A stretch of DNA of 64,000 bases, from NCBI GenBank assembly GCA_030913685.1, contig CP133187.1, positions 1,079,501 through 1,143,500 of the forward strand. The letters run 5' to 3'. The notes beneath the pieces are model-generated. The model worked only from the letters and a program-made list of their open reading frames with translations, was not told the origin of the DNA and made no database searches. Below are positions 26,013-33,884 of this stretch, in pieces. Source of the DNA: Oscillospiraceae bacterium MB24-C1 (GTDB taxonomy: Bacteria > Bacillota > Clostridia > Oscillospirales > Ruminococcaceae). Every line of letters starts with the position of its first letter. The first letter of the stretch is position 1. A program made the translations under genes and the position numbers.

Positions 26013-26041
26013 ATTTTATTGCAAATAAGACTAATTGTCAA
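26013..26041 (-). promoter_or_regulatory. mgtE promoter
   Basis: TTGACA (26041-26036), 17-nt spacer, TAAAAT (26018-26013). Predicted start near 26006, giving a leader of more than 300 nt. Confidence 0.8.
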
Positions 26042-26162
26042 TTCTTACGGTAAATAAAGTTTTCTTCGCTGCTGCAAATCACGCCGCCACAAGGCGTTAA
26101 GCCCCCGTGGCAGCGCAATCACATACGACACCAAATGTGTTGTTTAAAGACGTACATATGAG

Positions 26163-26822
26163 TCAATCCTGCATGACGTACCCGTCCATGCTACCATGCT
26201 GGGTCCAATAGTCAAAGCGGTTCATCGTCTCGGTATAGGTATCCTGACAAACGCCCGGCAACTCACTGCCAAGTATGTCGCCAGCAGCCTTGAATCCCGC
26301 CTCCACCGCGCTACGAAGCTCATCAATTTTAGAAACATCCCCGCCCGAAAGCGAGACCGCCATGTCCAACAGGCGGGTCGCCACAGCGTTGACGCCCCAT
26401 GCACCATCCTTAGAAATGGCCTGTGCCGCTGTTTCCGGCGTATCCTGTGGGTTTAAGAACTGCGACATCCAGTCGTTTTGAGCATTGTCGGCCGCACTGG
26501 AAAACTCTTCAAAATCTAAGCTTATCGCCATTTTGGCCTTTGCCTTCTGCTTCCCCAGCATCTCGGTAACCAGTTGTTTCATGCTCTCAACACACTGATT
26601 TTTCAACGATTTAATCTGGTTGCCGCTGAGCCTCTTCATTGAACGATAGTCGGCTATCGCCGTCTTTTTGTTTGTCTCGGCTCTGATAAAAACATCTTCT
26701 CGGCTCCGCCCGGCTTCGGTCTCTTTTGGCCCAGCCACGCTGCGGGTTGCATTCTTTTCCGTGCCCGAATCGGCAGTGCCTTTAATGTGATGGCTGCCGA
26801 CTTGAACTTGACTGATCATCAT
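26163..26822 (-). CDS. hypothetical protein, DUF5610-like C-terminal domain
   Basis: 219 residues, no signal peptide or membrane segment. The N-terminal about 70 residues are low-complexity and charged. The C-terminal part (about 140-210) reads GAWGVNAVATRLLDMAVSLSGGD then ELRSAVEAGFKAAGDILGSELPGVCQDTY, a pattern I associate with DUF5610. Such proteins are of unknown function and often occur in motile bacteria. Single gene; a weak hairpin lies about 50 nt downstream (26090-26116). Confidence 0.6.
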   Translation of the reverse strand: MMISQVQVGSHHIKGTADSGTEKNATRSVAGPKETEAGRSREDVFIRAETNKKTAIADYRSMKRLSGNQIKSLKNQCVESMKQLVTEMLGKQKAKAKMAISLDFEEFSSAADNAQNDWMSQFLNPQDTPETAAQAISKDGAWGVNAVATRLLDMAVSLSGGDVSKIDELRSAVEAGFKAAGDILGSELPGVCQDTYTETMNRFDYWTQHGSMDGYVMQD

Positions 26823-27001
26823 TGCGAATTCTTCCTTTCTGTTTTGTTGGTGTAATGACCTTCTACCGAGATTATCGGTAGATATTTAAAAAATTAAGTA
26901 TTTAAGAGGTTGTAACCCGCGGTGCTTGCGGAGGATGCGTGTTTGTGATAGGATTTTGATAAGTATATAAGAAATTTATAACAACGGAGGATAGTAGTTT
27001 T

Positions 27002-27544
27002 ATGGATGTGTTTGAGTGCATTAAGGAACGACGCAGCATACGCGATTTTGAGGAGACTGCTGTACCACACGCGCTAATCGAGGAGATTGTCGGCGCGGCC
27101 GCTTTTGCTCCCTCCTGGAAGAACACCCAGATTGCCCGTTATATCGTGGTTGAAAGCCGGGACAAAATAGACTTGCTTGCCGAGCAGTGCGTCATGGGCT
27201 TTGCACCAAACGCCACCACTATGAAGCGTGCAGCCGCGCTGGTGCTGGTCACCATGGTCACTGGGCGTTCGGGCTTTGAGCGTGACGGCTCTTTTTCCAC
27301 CTCTAAAGGTGACCGTTGGGAGATGTTCGATGCCGGTATCGCCACCCAGACTTTCTGCCTTGCAGCGCACGCCAAAGGGCTGGGCACCGTGATTTTAGGT
27401 ATTTTTGACGAGCAGAAAGTCGAAGAGCTGTTCGACTTGCCGGAAGGGCAACAGCTGGCTGCCATCATCGCGCTTGGCTACCCAAAGAGCCCTGCCGTTG
27501 CCCCACGTCGTAAAGCCGTTGAAGAGTTAGTCTCATACCTTTAA
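27002..27544 (+). CDS. nitroreductase-family flavoprotein
   Basis: 180 residues. FMN-binding N-terminus IKERRSIRDFEETAVP, SWKNTQ segment, and C-terminal GLGTVILGIFDEQKVEELFDLPEG with IALGYP. An FMN-dependent NAD(P)H oxidoreductase acting on nitro compounds or quinones; natural substrate unknown. GGAGG ribosome site before the ATG; monocistronic by spacing. Confidence 0.9.
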   Translation: MDVFECIKERRSIRDFEETAVPHALIEEIVGAAAFAPSWKNTQIARYIVVESRDKIDLLAEQCVMGFAPNATTMKRAAALVLVTMVTGRSGFERDGSFSTSKGDRWEMFDAGIATQTFCLAAHAKGLGTVILGIFDEQKVEELFDLPEGQQLAAIIALGYPKSPAVAPRRKAVEELVSYL

Positions 27545-27600
27545 AAGGTAATATTCCCTCTAAAACAAACCTTTTATTGCCTTTTTTGTCACACTTTATA

Positions 27601-27629
27601 TTGCGTTCCCTCAATATTTGTGCTATTAT
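27601..27629 (+). promoter_or_regulatory. promoter of the cheW gene
   Basis: TTGCGT (27601-27606), 17-nt spacer, TATTAT (27624-27629), about 80 nt before the TTG start. Confidence 0.6.
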
Positions 27630-27708
27630 GACATAAAGTGACTTACCACAAGCCTTCTCGGGGCTTTGTTTGGCATTAAGGTGCTCATATTTGAGAGGAG
27701 GACTTCTT

Positions 27709-28197
27709 TTGAACCACGAGAATTTTATTTCTGCTCTCAGCGCGTCGGCTGATGAAATGAAAGGCAAATATTTGACCTTTTGGACCTTTGGTCAACTTTT
27801 GGGTATTCCGATCTCTCTGGTAGTACAGATTGTCGGCATGCAGGAAATTACCCCCATGCCGGAATTTCCGGCATACGCCAAGGGTGTCATCAATCTGCGC
27901 GGACAGATCATTCCGGTCATTGATATCCGCCTGCGCCTGAACCAGCCCGAGGCCCAATACAGTGAGCGCACCTGCATTATCGTCACCAGCATCCACGACT
28001 CGGCCGTCGGTTTCATCGTCGACGAGGTGGACGAGGTCACCGGTATTGAAGACGACCTCATCGCCCCGCCGCCCAAGATGGCTTCCTCAAAGAACAGCTA
28101 TGTCACTGGTATTGCAAAGCTTGAAAAGAAGGTTGCGCTTCTCATTGACGCTCAGCGTCTGCTCGATAGCAACGAGCTTGAGGCTCTCCAGGTTTAA
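27709..28197 (+). CDS. cheW: CheW-like chemotaxis coupling protein
   Basis: 162 residues from the TTG at 27709, which has GAGGAGG 8 nt upstream; an earlier ATG in frame at 27670 lacks a ribosome site. A single CheW domain at about 20-155 with VINLRGQIIPVIDIRLRL and VGFIVDEVDEVTGI. CheW links chemoreceptors to the kinase CheA. No other chemotaxis gene lies within the window, so it is a stand-alone copy. The preceding 26-kb DUF5610-like gene could be related to motility. Confidence 0.92.
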   Translation: MNHENFISALSASADEMKGKYLTFWTFGQLLGIPISLVVQIVGMQEITPMPEFPAYAKGVINLRGQIIPVIDIRLRLNQPEAQYSERTCIIVTSIHDSAVGFIVDEVDEVTGIEDDLIAPPPKMASSKNSYVTGIAKLEKKVALLIDAQRLLDSNELEALQV

Positions 28198-28219
28198 CTT
28201 ATACCATATAAGACTCTAC

Positions 28220-28253
28220 AGCACGGTGCTTTGCCACGGCAAGGCGCTGTGCT
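28220..28253 (+). terminator. terminator of cheW
   Basis: 15-bp stem with G-U pairs (AGCACGG... with ...CTGTGCT) followed by TTTTATTTTG. The 250 bases after it (28254-28503) hold no feature I can support. Confidence 0.8.
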
Positions 28254-28503
28254 TTTATTTTGTGTTGTAGTTTTTAGCAAATGTGCTACAATATCTTACT
28301 TCATATTTGACATGTGCGCTGAGGTTTGCTATGCTGTTACGGTGAGTATTTATACGTGAACTCAATGAATACAACAAAATTAGAGCAGAGCGCTCTAACT
28401 CGGATGGCAACTTGGTGTACGACAGAAAATAGACTATTTTTGTCGTCAAATCAACCAAAAACAGTCCCATCTAAAGCAATTTATGAGAAAAGGCGGTTAA
28501 ATA

Positions 28504-30102
28504 GTGATAACGGTGACAGATCTCGGCCTGCAGTTCGGCGGCACAAAACTTTTTGATAATGTAAACCTGAAATTTACGCCGGGCAACTGCTACGGCGTCA
28601 TCGGAGCAAACGGAGCCGGAAAATCCACCTTTCTGCGCATCCTCTCGGGTGAGCTGGAAAGCAGCTCCGGCGAGGTGAGCATCGGTGAGGGAACTCGAAT
28701 GTCGGTTCTAAAGCAGGACCACTTTCAATATGACCAATACACGGTGATGGACACCGTTTTTATGGGTAATCCACGCCTTTACGAGATCATGAAGGAAAAG
28801 GAAGTACTCTACGCTAAGGAGGATTTCACCGACGCAGACGGCGAAAAGGCTTCCGAGCTGGAGGGTGAGTTTGCCGAGCTAAATGGCTGGGAGGCCGAAA
28901 CCGAAGCTGCGCAGCTTTTGCAGGGTTTAGGCCTGGGCAGCGAGCTGCACTATGCCGAAATGCGCACGTTGCAGGGCGGCGAAAAGGTTAAGGTATTGCT
29001 GGCACAGGCGCTTTTTGGCCGGCCGGAAATTGTTCTGCTTGACGAGCCTACCAACCATTTGGATGTTGCCTCGATTAACTGGCTAGAAAACTTTCTATTC
29101 GACTTTTTTGGTACCGTCATCGTTGTTTCGCATGACCGCCATTTTTTAAACACCGTCTGCACCCATATTGTAGACATAGATTACGGCAAGATTAAAATGT
29201 ATGTTGGCAACTACGATTTCTGGTATGAGTCCAGTCGTCTGGTCCAGCAGATGTTAAAAGATCAGAACCGCAAGAACGAGGATAAAATTAAAGAGCTGCA
29301 AAAGTTTATTGAGCGTTTCTCGGCCAACAAATCGAAGTCAAAGCAGGCTACCTCGCGCAAAAAACTCATCGAAAAGCTCACCGTTGAAGATCTGCCCGCT
29401 TCCTCTCGACGCTACCCGTGGGTATCATTTAAACCGGACCGCGAAATTGGCAAAGAGACGTTACAGGTCGAAAATCTCTCAAAAACAGTGGACGGGGTCA
29501 AGGTGCTTAACAACGTCTCGTTCAGACTCAACCGCGAGGATAAAGTTGCGATTCTTTGTGAGAATGAACAGGCTGCAACTGCGCTATTCCAGATTCTGTT
29601 TGAAGAAGCCGAACCCGATGAGGGTAGCTTTAAGTGGGGGCTTTCAACCTCACAATCCTACTTCCCCAAAGACAATTCCACTTTCTTTAATGATTGCGAT
29701 CTAAACCTTATTGAGTGGCTGCGTCAGTATTCCAACGACGATTCCGAGAGCTATCTGCGTGGTTTTTTAGGCCGGATGCTCTTTTCAGGCGACGAGGTGA
29801 CCAAGCCAGTTAAGGTGCTTTCAGGCGGCGAAAAGGTCCGCTGCATGCTCTCGCGCATGATGCTCTCCGGCTCTAATATCCTGATGCTCGACCAGCCCAC
29901 CAACCACCTTGACCTGGAATCTATCACCGCTGTGAATAACGGTCTGATTGACTTTAAAGGCGTCATTCTGTTTTCGTCTCACGACCATCAGTTTATTCAG
30001 ACTGTGGCTAATCGCATTATCCAGATTACCGAAGAGGGCTGCATCGACCGCATGTGCACCTACGATGAATTTCTCGAAATGCAGGGTCTTTCTTTTAAAT
30101 AA
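28504..30102 (+). CDS. ABC-F family ATPase (YkpA/YbiT-like)
   Basis: 532 residues from GTG, no membrane segments: two ABC domains joined by a charged linker (about 245-300, FIERFSANKSKSKQATSRKK). NBD1 has Walker A GANGAGKS (34-41), signature LQGGE and Walker B LLDEPTNHLD. NBD2 has LSGGEK and LDQPTNHLD, but its Walker A is CENEQAATA (352-360), with Ala where the ATP-binding Lys should be. ABC-F proteins act on the ribosome in translation or antibiotic protection. Followed by a clear terminator. Confidence 0.92.
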   Translation: MITVTDLGLQFGGTKLFDNVNLKFTPGNCYGVIGANGAGKSTFLRILSGELESSSGEVSIGEGTRMSVLKQDHFQYDQYTVMDTVFMGNPRLYEIMKEKEVLYAKEDFTDADGEKASELEGEFAELNGWEAETEAAQLLQGLGLGSELHYAEMRTLQGGEKVKVLLAQALFGRPEIVLLDEPTNHLDVASINWLENFLFDFFGTVIVVSHDRHFLNTVCTHIVDIDYGKIKMYVGNYDFWYESSRLVQQMLKDQNRKNEDKIKELQKFIERFSANKSKSKQATSRKKLIEKLTVEDLPASSRRYPWVSFKPDREIGKETLQVENLSKTVDGVKVLNNVSFRLNREDKVAILCENEQAATALFQILFEEAEPDEGSFKWGLSTSQSYFPKDNSTFFNDCDLNLIEWLRQYSNDDSESYLRGFLGRMLFSGDEVTKPVKVLSGGEKVRCMLSRMMLSGSNILMLDQPTNHLDLESITAVNNGLIDFKGVILFSSHDHQFIQTVANRIIQITEEGCIDRMCTYDEFLEMQGLSFK

Positions 30103-30114
30103 AAAACTATTCAG

Positions 30115-30149
30115 AGCGGCTTCCACCATTACCGGTGGGGGCCGCTTTT
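30115..30149 (+). terminator. terminator of the ABC-F gene
   Basis: AGCGGC/GCCGCT outer stem and CCACC/GGTGG inner stem, followed by TTTT. The bases from 30150 to 30415 show nothing else I can support. Confidence 0.8.
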
Positions 30150-30415
30150 GTTCACCTTGAGTTTCGATAAAAGTAAATATCAGTCAAGTTTAGTCTGAGC
30201 AGCACCATAAATAATTTGTTGCAATAAATCGCCGCAAAGGGAGCATAATCTTCCTGATATGTTTTTAGTTTCAGAAAATATTACTCAATGCCCTCTCGAC
30301 CGCGCACCGGATTTTTTCTATGTTTTTATTAAAATCGTCCTGAATCAAAAATCGCATTTTTTGCCTTTAGTTAAAGCCACCTCAAATTTCTCTGAAGGAA
30401 TAATTTCCGCGCCGC

Positions 30416-30444
30416 TTGACTTTGATAATCCGAGCTGGTAAAAT
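30416..30444 (+). promoter_or_regulatory. promoter of the radical SAM/DUF4130 operon
   Basis: TTGACT (30416-30421), 17-nt spacer, TAAAAT (30439-30444), about 45 nt before the TTG start. Confidence 0.7.
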
Positions 30445-30489
30445 AAAATCATCACTTAGAACATTTGTTCTTTATGGAGCGTGTCTATT

Positions 30490-31794
30490 TTGGATCTTTT
30501 TGATAAGCTGCGCATTCTTTCGGACGCGGCAAAATATGATGCCGCTTGCACCAGTAGCGGCGTAGACCGTGACGGTAAAGGCGGACAGCTTGGCAACGCC
30601 GCAGCCTGTGGCATCTGCCACAGCTTTTCAGCCGATGGTCGTTGCGTTTCGCTTTTAAAGGTGCTCATGAGCAACGCTTGCATCTATAATTGTGCCTACT
30701 GCCTTAACCGCGTTTCAAACGACGTACCACGCGCCACTTTTGCTCCACGTGAGCTTGCTGATTTAACTATCCATTTTTATCGTCGTAATTATATTGAGGG
30801 GCTGTTTCTAAGCTCGGGCGTTGTCAAAAGCCCCGACTACACCTGTGAAAAAATGATTGAAACGTTACGCATTTTGCGTGAGGAATATGGTTTTCGAGGC
30901 TATATTCACGCTAAGGCCATACCGGGTGCTGACGACCTATTGCTAAATCGGCTTGGCAGGCTGTCCGACAGAATGAGCGTTAACATCGAGCTGCCCTCAC
31001 AGCAGAGCCTGGACAAGCTCGCACCCGATAAAAGCAAGTCCGCCATTTTGCGCCCAATGGGGCTGTTACGTGATGGCATTAAAGAAAACTGCACCGATCT
31101 TATACGCTACCGCCACGCCGAGCCGTTTGCCCCCGCTGGACAAAGCACCCAAATGATTGTCGGCGCCACACCCGAAAGCGATTATCAGATTTTGCAGCTC
31201 ACCGCTGCACTCTACCAAAAATTTAGCCTCAAGCGGGTATTCTTTTCGGCCTATATCCCTGTCTCCGATAATCCACTGCTGCCGGCGCGCACTATCAGCC
31301 CGCCGTTGCTGCGCGAGCATCGACTCTATCAGGCCGACTGGCTTCTGCGGTTTTACGGTTTTTCGGCTAACGAGATTCTGGATGAAAAGCATCCCATTCT
31401 CAATCCACTCATCGACCCCAAATGCAACTGGGCGATTAACAATATGGCGCTGTTTCCGGTTGAGGTCAACACCGCCCCGCGCGAGTTATTGCTCAGGGTA
31501 CCAGGTATCGGCGTCAACAGCACGATGCGTATTTTGCGTGCCAGGCGCGAAACAAAATTGGATTTTTCCGGACTGCGCCGCATCGGCGTAGTGTTAAAGC
31601 GCGCGCAATATTTCATCACCTGTCAGGGCAAAACTGCTCAGGGGGTACGCATTACGCCAGATAATGCCCTCAACGCCTTGATTTCTGACAGCCAAAAGCA
31701 ACGGTTGCCTTCCCAGAATTATGAGCAGCTCAGCCTTTTTTCCGACCAGATCACCAGAGAGGATGTCGTGAAGTGTATCAGCGGTCAGATATAA
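30490..31794 (+). CDS. putative DNA modification/repair radical SAM protein (TIGR03916 type)
   Basis: 434 residues from TTG at 30490 (GGAG 10 nt upstream); this gives MDLFDKLRILSDAAKYD, the usual family start, while the GTG at 30481 touches the ribosome site. Radical SAM cluster CIYNCAYC (C64, C68, C71), extra Cys at 20, 40, 43 and 52, and a C-terminal helix-hairpin-helix-like DNA-binding segment (LLLRVPGIGVNSTMRIL). Named family of unproven biochemistry. Overlaps the next gene by 22 nt, a conserved partnership. Confidence 0.9.
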   Translation: MDLFDKLRILSDAAKYDAACTSSGVDRDGKGGQLGNAAACGICHSFSADGRCVSLLKVLMSNACIYNCAYCLNRVSNDVPRATFAPRELADLTIHFYRRNYIEGLFLSSGVVKSPDYTCEKMIETLRILREEYGFRGYIHAKAIPGADDLLLNRLGRLSDRMSVNIELPSQQSLDKLAPDKSKSAILRPMGLLRDGIKENCTDLIRYRHAEPFAPAGQSTQMIVGATPESDYQILQLTAALYQKFSLKRVFFSAYIPVSDNPLLPARTISPPLLREHRLYQADWLLRFYGFSANEILDEKHPILNPLIDPKCNWAINNMALFPVEVNTAPRELLLRVPGIGVNSTMRILRARRETKLDFSGLRRIGVVLKRAQYFITCQGKTAQGVRITPDNALNALISDSQKQRLPSQNYEQLSLFSDQITREDVVKCISGQI

Positions 31795-32606
31795 TCTATC
31801 TTTATGACGGCAGTTTTGAGGGCTTTTTAAGCTGTGTGTTTGAAAGCTTTTTGTGTAAACAGCGTCCGTATGATATTGTGTCAGAAGATTCCAGTGAGCC
31901 TTCTTTGATGGCACAGCAATGGATTGAAACCGATATGCAGCGTGCCCAGCGGGTCAGAAACGGTATCGGCAAAAAAATCTCCGAAGAGGCGCTCTACCTT
32001 GTAACAAATGGGTTTTGCACCTGCCACCCGCAGCGAGAACTGCTGCTATTGGATTTTATTCACCTTGGCTTTGAGCGCGGGAAAAAGGTTTGTGAGTTGA
32101 TCACCGATCCCACTGTGCATGCGCTGCAAAAGGCCGTGCTGTTTTTAAAGCGCGAAAGTCACCTCTATCTGGAGTTTGTTCGATTTTCGGAGTATGACAA
32201 GGGTCTTGTTTCGGTGATTGAACCCAAAAATAGGGTGTTGCCCACCATTGCGCCACACTTTTGCGATCGCTTACACAATGAGCTATTTATCATCTATGAC
32301 AAAACCCACCGCAGCGTACTGATTCACAAGCCGCCAAAGTGGGCTATTGTGGATCTTGAGGATTTCATCGAGCCACAGGCGGATGAGACTGAGCAGTTTT
32401 ACCGCGAGCTGTGGGGCACTTATTTTGACGCCATCGCCATCCGCGAACGCATCAATCCCCGCTGCCAAATGACCCATATGCCTAAGCGATACTGGAAGCA
32501 CATGACCGAGATGCAAAGGCGGCCTGCTGCCAAAACCGCCGCATCGGCGCGGACAGAATCTACCGTTAATCCTGTTCCGCTTCCTGAGCGAATGCTTTCG
32601 GAATAA
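31773..32606 (+). CDS. DUF4130 / TIGR03915 probable DNA metabolism protein
   Basis: 277 residues from GTG (GAGG about 10 nt upstream). Starts with YLYDGSFEGFLSCVFESF, the family signature, and contains RESHLYLEFVRFSEYDKGLVSVIEPKNRVLPTIAPHF and a late KRYWKHMTEM. Partner of the radical SAM protein; the pair is widespread in Clostridia and Bacteroidetes and is thought to act on DNA bases, but the reaction is unknown. Cytoplasmic. The last 30 residues are low-complexity. Confidence 0.9.
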   Translation: MYQRSDIIYLYDGSFEGFLSCVFESFLCKQRPYDIVSEDSSEPSLMAQQWIETDMQRAQRVRNGIGKKISEEALYLVTNGFCTCHPQRELLLLDFIHLGFERGKKVCELITDPTVHALQKAVLFLKRESHLYLEFVRFSEYDKGLVSVIEPKNRVLPTIAPHFCDRLHNELFIIYDKTHRSVLIHKPPKWAIVDLEDFIEPQADETEQFYRELWGTYFDAIAIRERINPRCQMTHMPKRYWKHMTEMQRRPAAKTAASARTESTVNPVPLPERMLSE

Positions 32607-32654
32607 TAGACCACTGTTACAAAAACCTAGAACGAACGTCACCCATCATCCTGT

Positions 32655-32680
32655 CACGGGGCGTACCTTTGCGCCCCGTG
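32655..32680 (+). terminator. terminator of the radical SAM/DUF4130 operon
   Basis: 9-bp GC-rich stem (CACGGGGCG with CGCCCCGTG), then AACTTTTGC; the T run is short. Confidence 0.7.
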
Positions 32681-32727
32681 AACTTTTGCGCTTAATCGTA
32701 TTTGGATATAAATTAGTTACAGATTTA

Positions 32728-32780
32728 TTGTAAACTTTATTTTTTAATAGGTTGACAATTTAACTTTTCCTGTATATACT
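32728..32780 (+). promoter_or_regulatory. BirA operator overlapping the promoter of bioY (first copy)
   Basis: TTGTAAAC (32728-32735), 15 nt, GTTGACAA (32751-32758): the two-half-site layout of a biotin-repressor operator. Its right half contains the -35 TTGACA (32752-32757), which is 17 nt from TATACT (32775-32780). Biotin-loaded BirA bound here would block RNA polymerase. The same arrangement recurs at 47869-47921. Confidence 0.85.
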
Positions 32781-32896
32781 AAGCCTATATTATTCCACAA
32801 GCGCATACTATGCCGTGGCATAATTGTCCAATAAAGACAGCCCCCATTAAGTGGCACACTTTTGGACATCTAGCACTTATAATAGGAGATGTGAAA

Positions 32897-33442
32897 ATGA
32901 GTACAAAAAAGCTGTCGGTTCGCGACCTGTGTTTCATCGGTATTTTTACCGCCGTTATTGTTGTCTTGGCGCAAATTAGCATTCCAATGCCATACGGTGT
33001 GCCCATGACGCTGCAAACATTTGCAATACCGCTCGCCGGAATTGTTCTTGGTGCTAGAAAAGGGGCGTTGTCTACCTTAACCTACATACTGCTCGGTGCA
33101 TTCGGCGTACCTGTATTTGCAGGATTTACGGGTGGCCTTGGCATCGTTTTCGGCCCCACAGGTGGTTTTATTCTCTCGTTCCCCCTCATGGCACTGGCCG
33201 CAGGAATTGGGTCGGAATGCAATAATAACACCGGGTTGGTTTGCGGGCTTATTGCGGGTGCGGTCATTAACTACATTTGTGGCATGTTGATGTTCAGCTT
33301 GGTCACCTCTCGTAGCTTAACCACTGCTTTCGTCGCTTGCGTTCTGCCTTTTATCCCCACCTCCATTATTAAAATGGTACTGGCTGCGATTTTAGGCGTA
33401 AAAGTTAAGCATGTTTTAGAAAAAGAGATGATGCCGGCATGA
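32897..33442 (+). CDS. bioY: biotin transporter substrate-binding subunit BioY (first copy)
   Basis: 181 residues from the ATG at 32897 (GGAG 9 nt upstream). About six membrane helices; diagnostic MTLQTFAIPLAGIVLGARKGALS and GVPVFAGFTGGLGIVFGPTGGF. S component of an ECF biotin importer; it can use the general EcfA1-A2-T module encoded at the right end of this window. The BirA-type operator upstream supports biotin repression. Stop overlaps the next start (ATGA). Confidence 0.94.
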   Translation: MSTKKLSVRDLCFIGIFTAVIVVLAQISIPMPYGVPMTLQTFAIPLAGIVLGARKGALSTLTYILLGAFGVPVFAGFTGGLGIVFGPTGGFILSFPLMALAAGIGSECNNNTGLVCGLIAGAVINYICGMLMFSLVTSRSLTTAFVACVLPFIPTSIIKMVLAAILGVKVKHVLEKEMMPA

Positions 33443-33840
33443 GACTGCGCCCACATCATTTACTGTGTACACAAGGCTATAGCGGTAAAGGTTACAGCAG
33501 CGATTTTGTCTTAAATATGACTGTCATTACCAACCATTTGCGTAAAGAAGCGAATGCCATGGTTGACATTGTTTTCTCCACAGATGATATCTGCGAAAAG
33601 TGCCCAAACATGATAAGTACCGATTTATGCAAGGATCAATACAAGGTAAAGCGCTTTGATAGAAAAATGATCGACTACTTTGGTCTTGAGGAAAAAAGCT
33701 ATATCTATCAAGAGATTGTTAGGGAAATTGACGCGAAAATGACCGAAGCCATAATGGACGATATTTGCGCTACTTGTAGCTGGTACCCCGTGAGCGCTTG
33801 CAAACGCAATATTGTTGGCAGTGCAAAACCGAAGGAATGA
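33439..33840 (+). CDS. DUF1284 cysteine-rich protein
   Basis: 133 residues. Begins MRLRPHHLLCTQGYSGKGYS, the DUF1284 signature. Cys are grouped as CEKCPN..DLCKDQ near the middle and CATCSWYPVSACKR near the end, suggesting a bound metal or Fe-S cluster. Translationally coupled to bioY by a 4-bp overlap and thus under the same BirA-type operator, so a role in biotin metabolism or Fe-S supply to biotin synthase is conceivable. Function unknown. Confidence 0.88.
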   Translation: MRLRPHHLLCTQGYSGKGYSSDFVLNMTVITNHLRKEANAMVDIVFSTDDICEKCPNMISTDLCKDQYKVKRFDRKMIDYFGLEEKSYIYQEIVREIDAKMTEAIMDDICATCSWYPVSACKRNIVGSAKPKE

Positions 33841-33845
33841 AAAGC

Positions 33846-33872
33846 AAGGCCACGCTTAAAAAGCGTGGCCTT
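33846..33872. terminator. bidirectional terminator between DUF1284 and enolase genes
   Basis: Perfect 12-bp stem AAGGCCACGCTT/AAGCGTGGCCTT with an AAA loop; T-rich sequence follows on the plus strand and on the minus strand the arm ends in TT. Confidence 0.8.
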
Positions 33873-33884
33873 AACTTCATTTTT

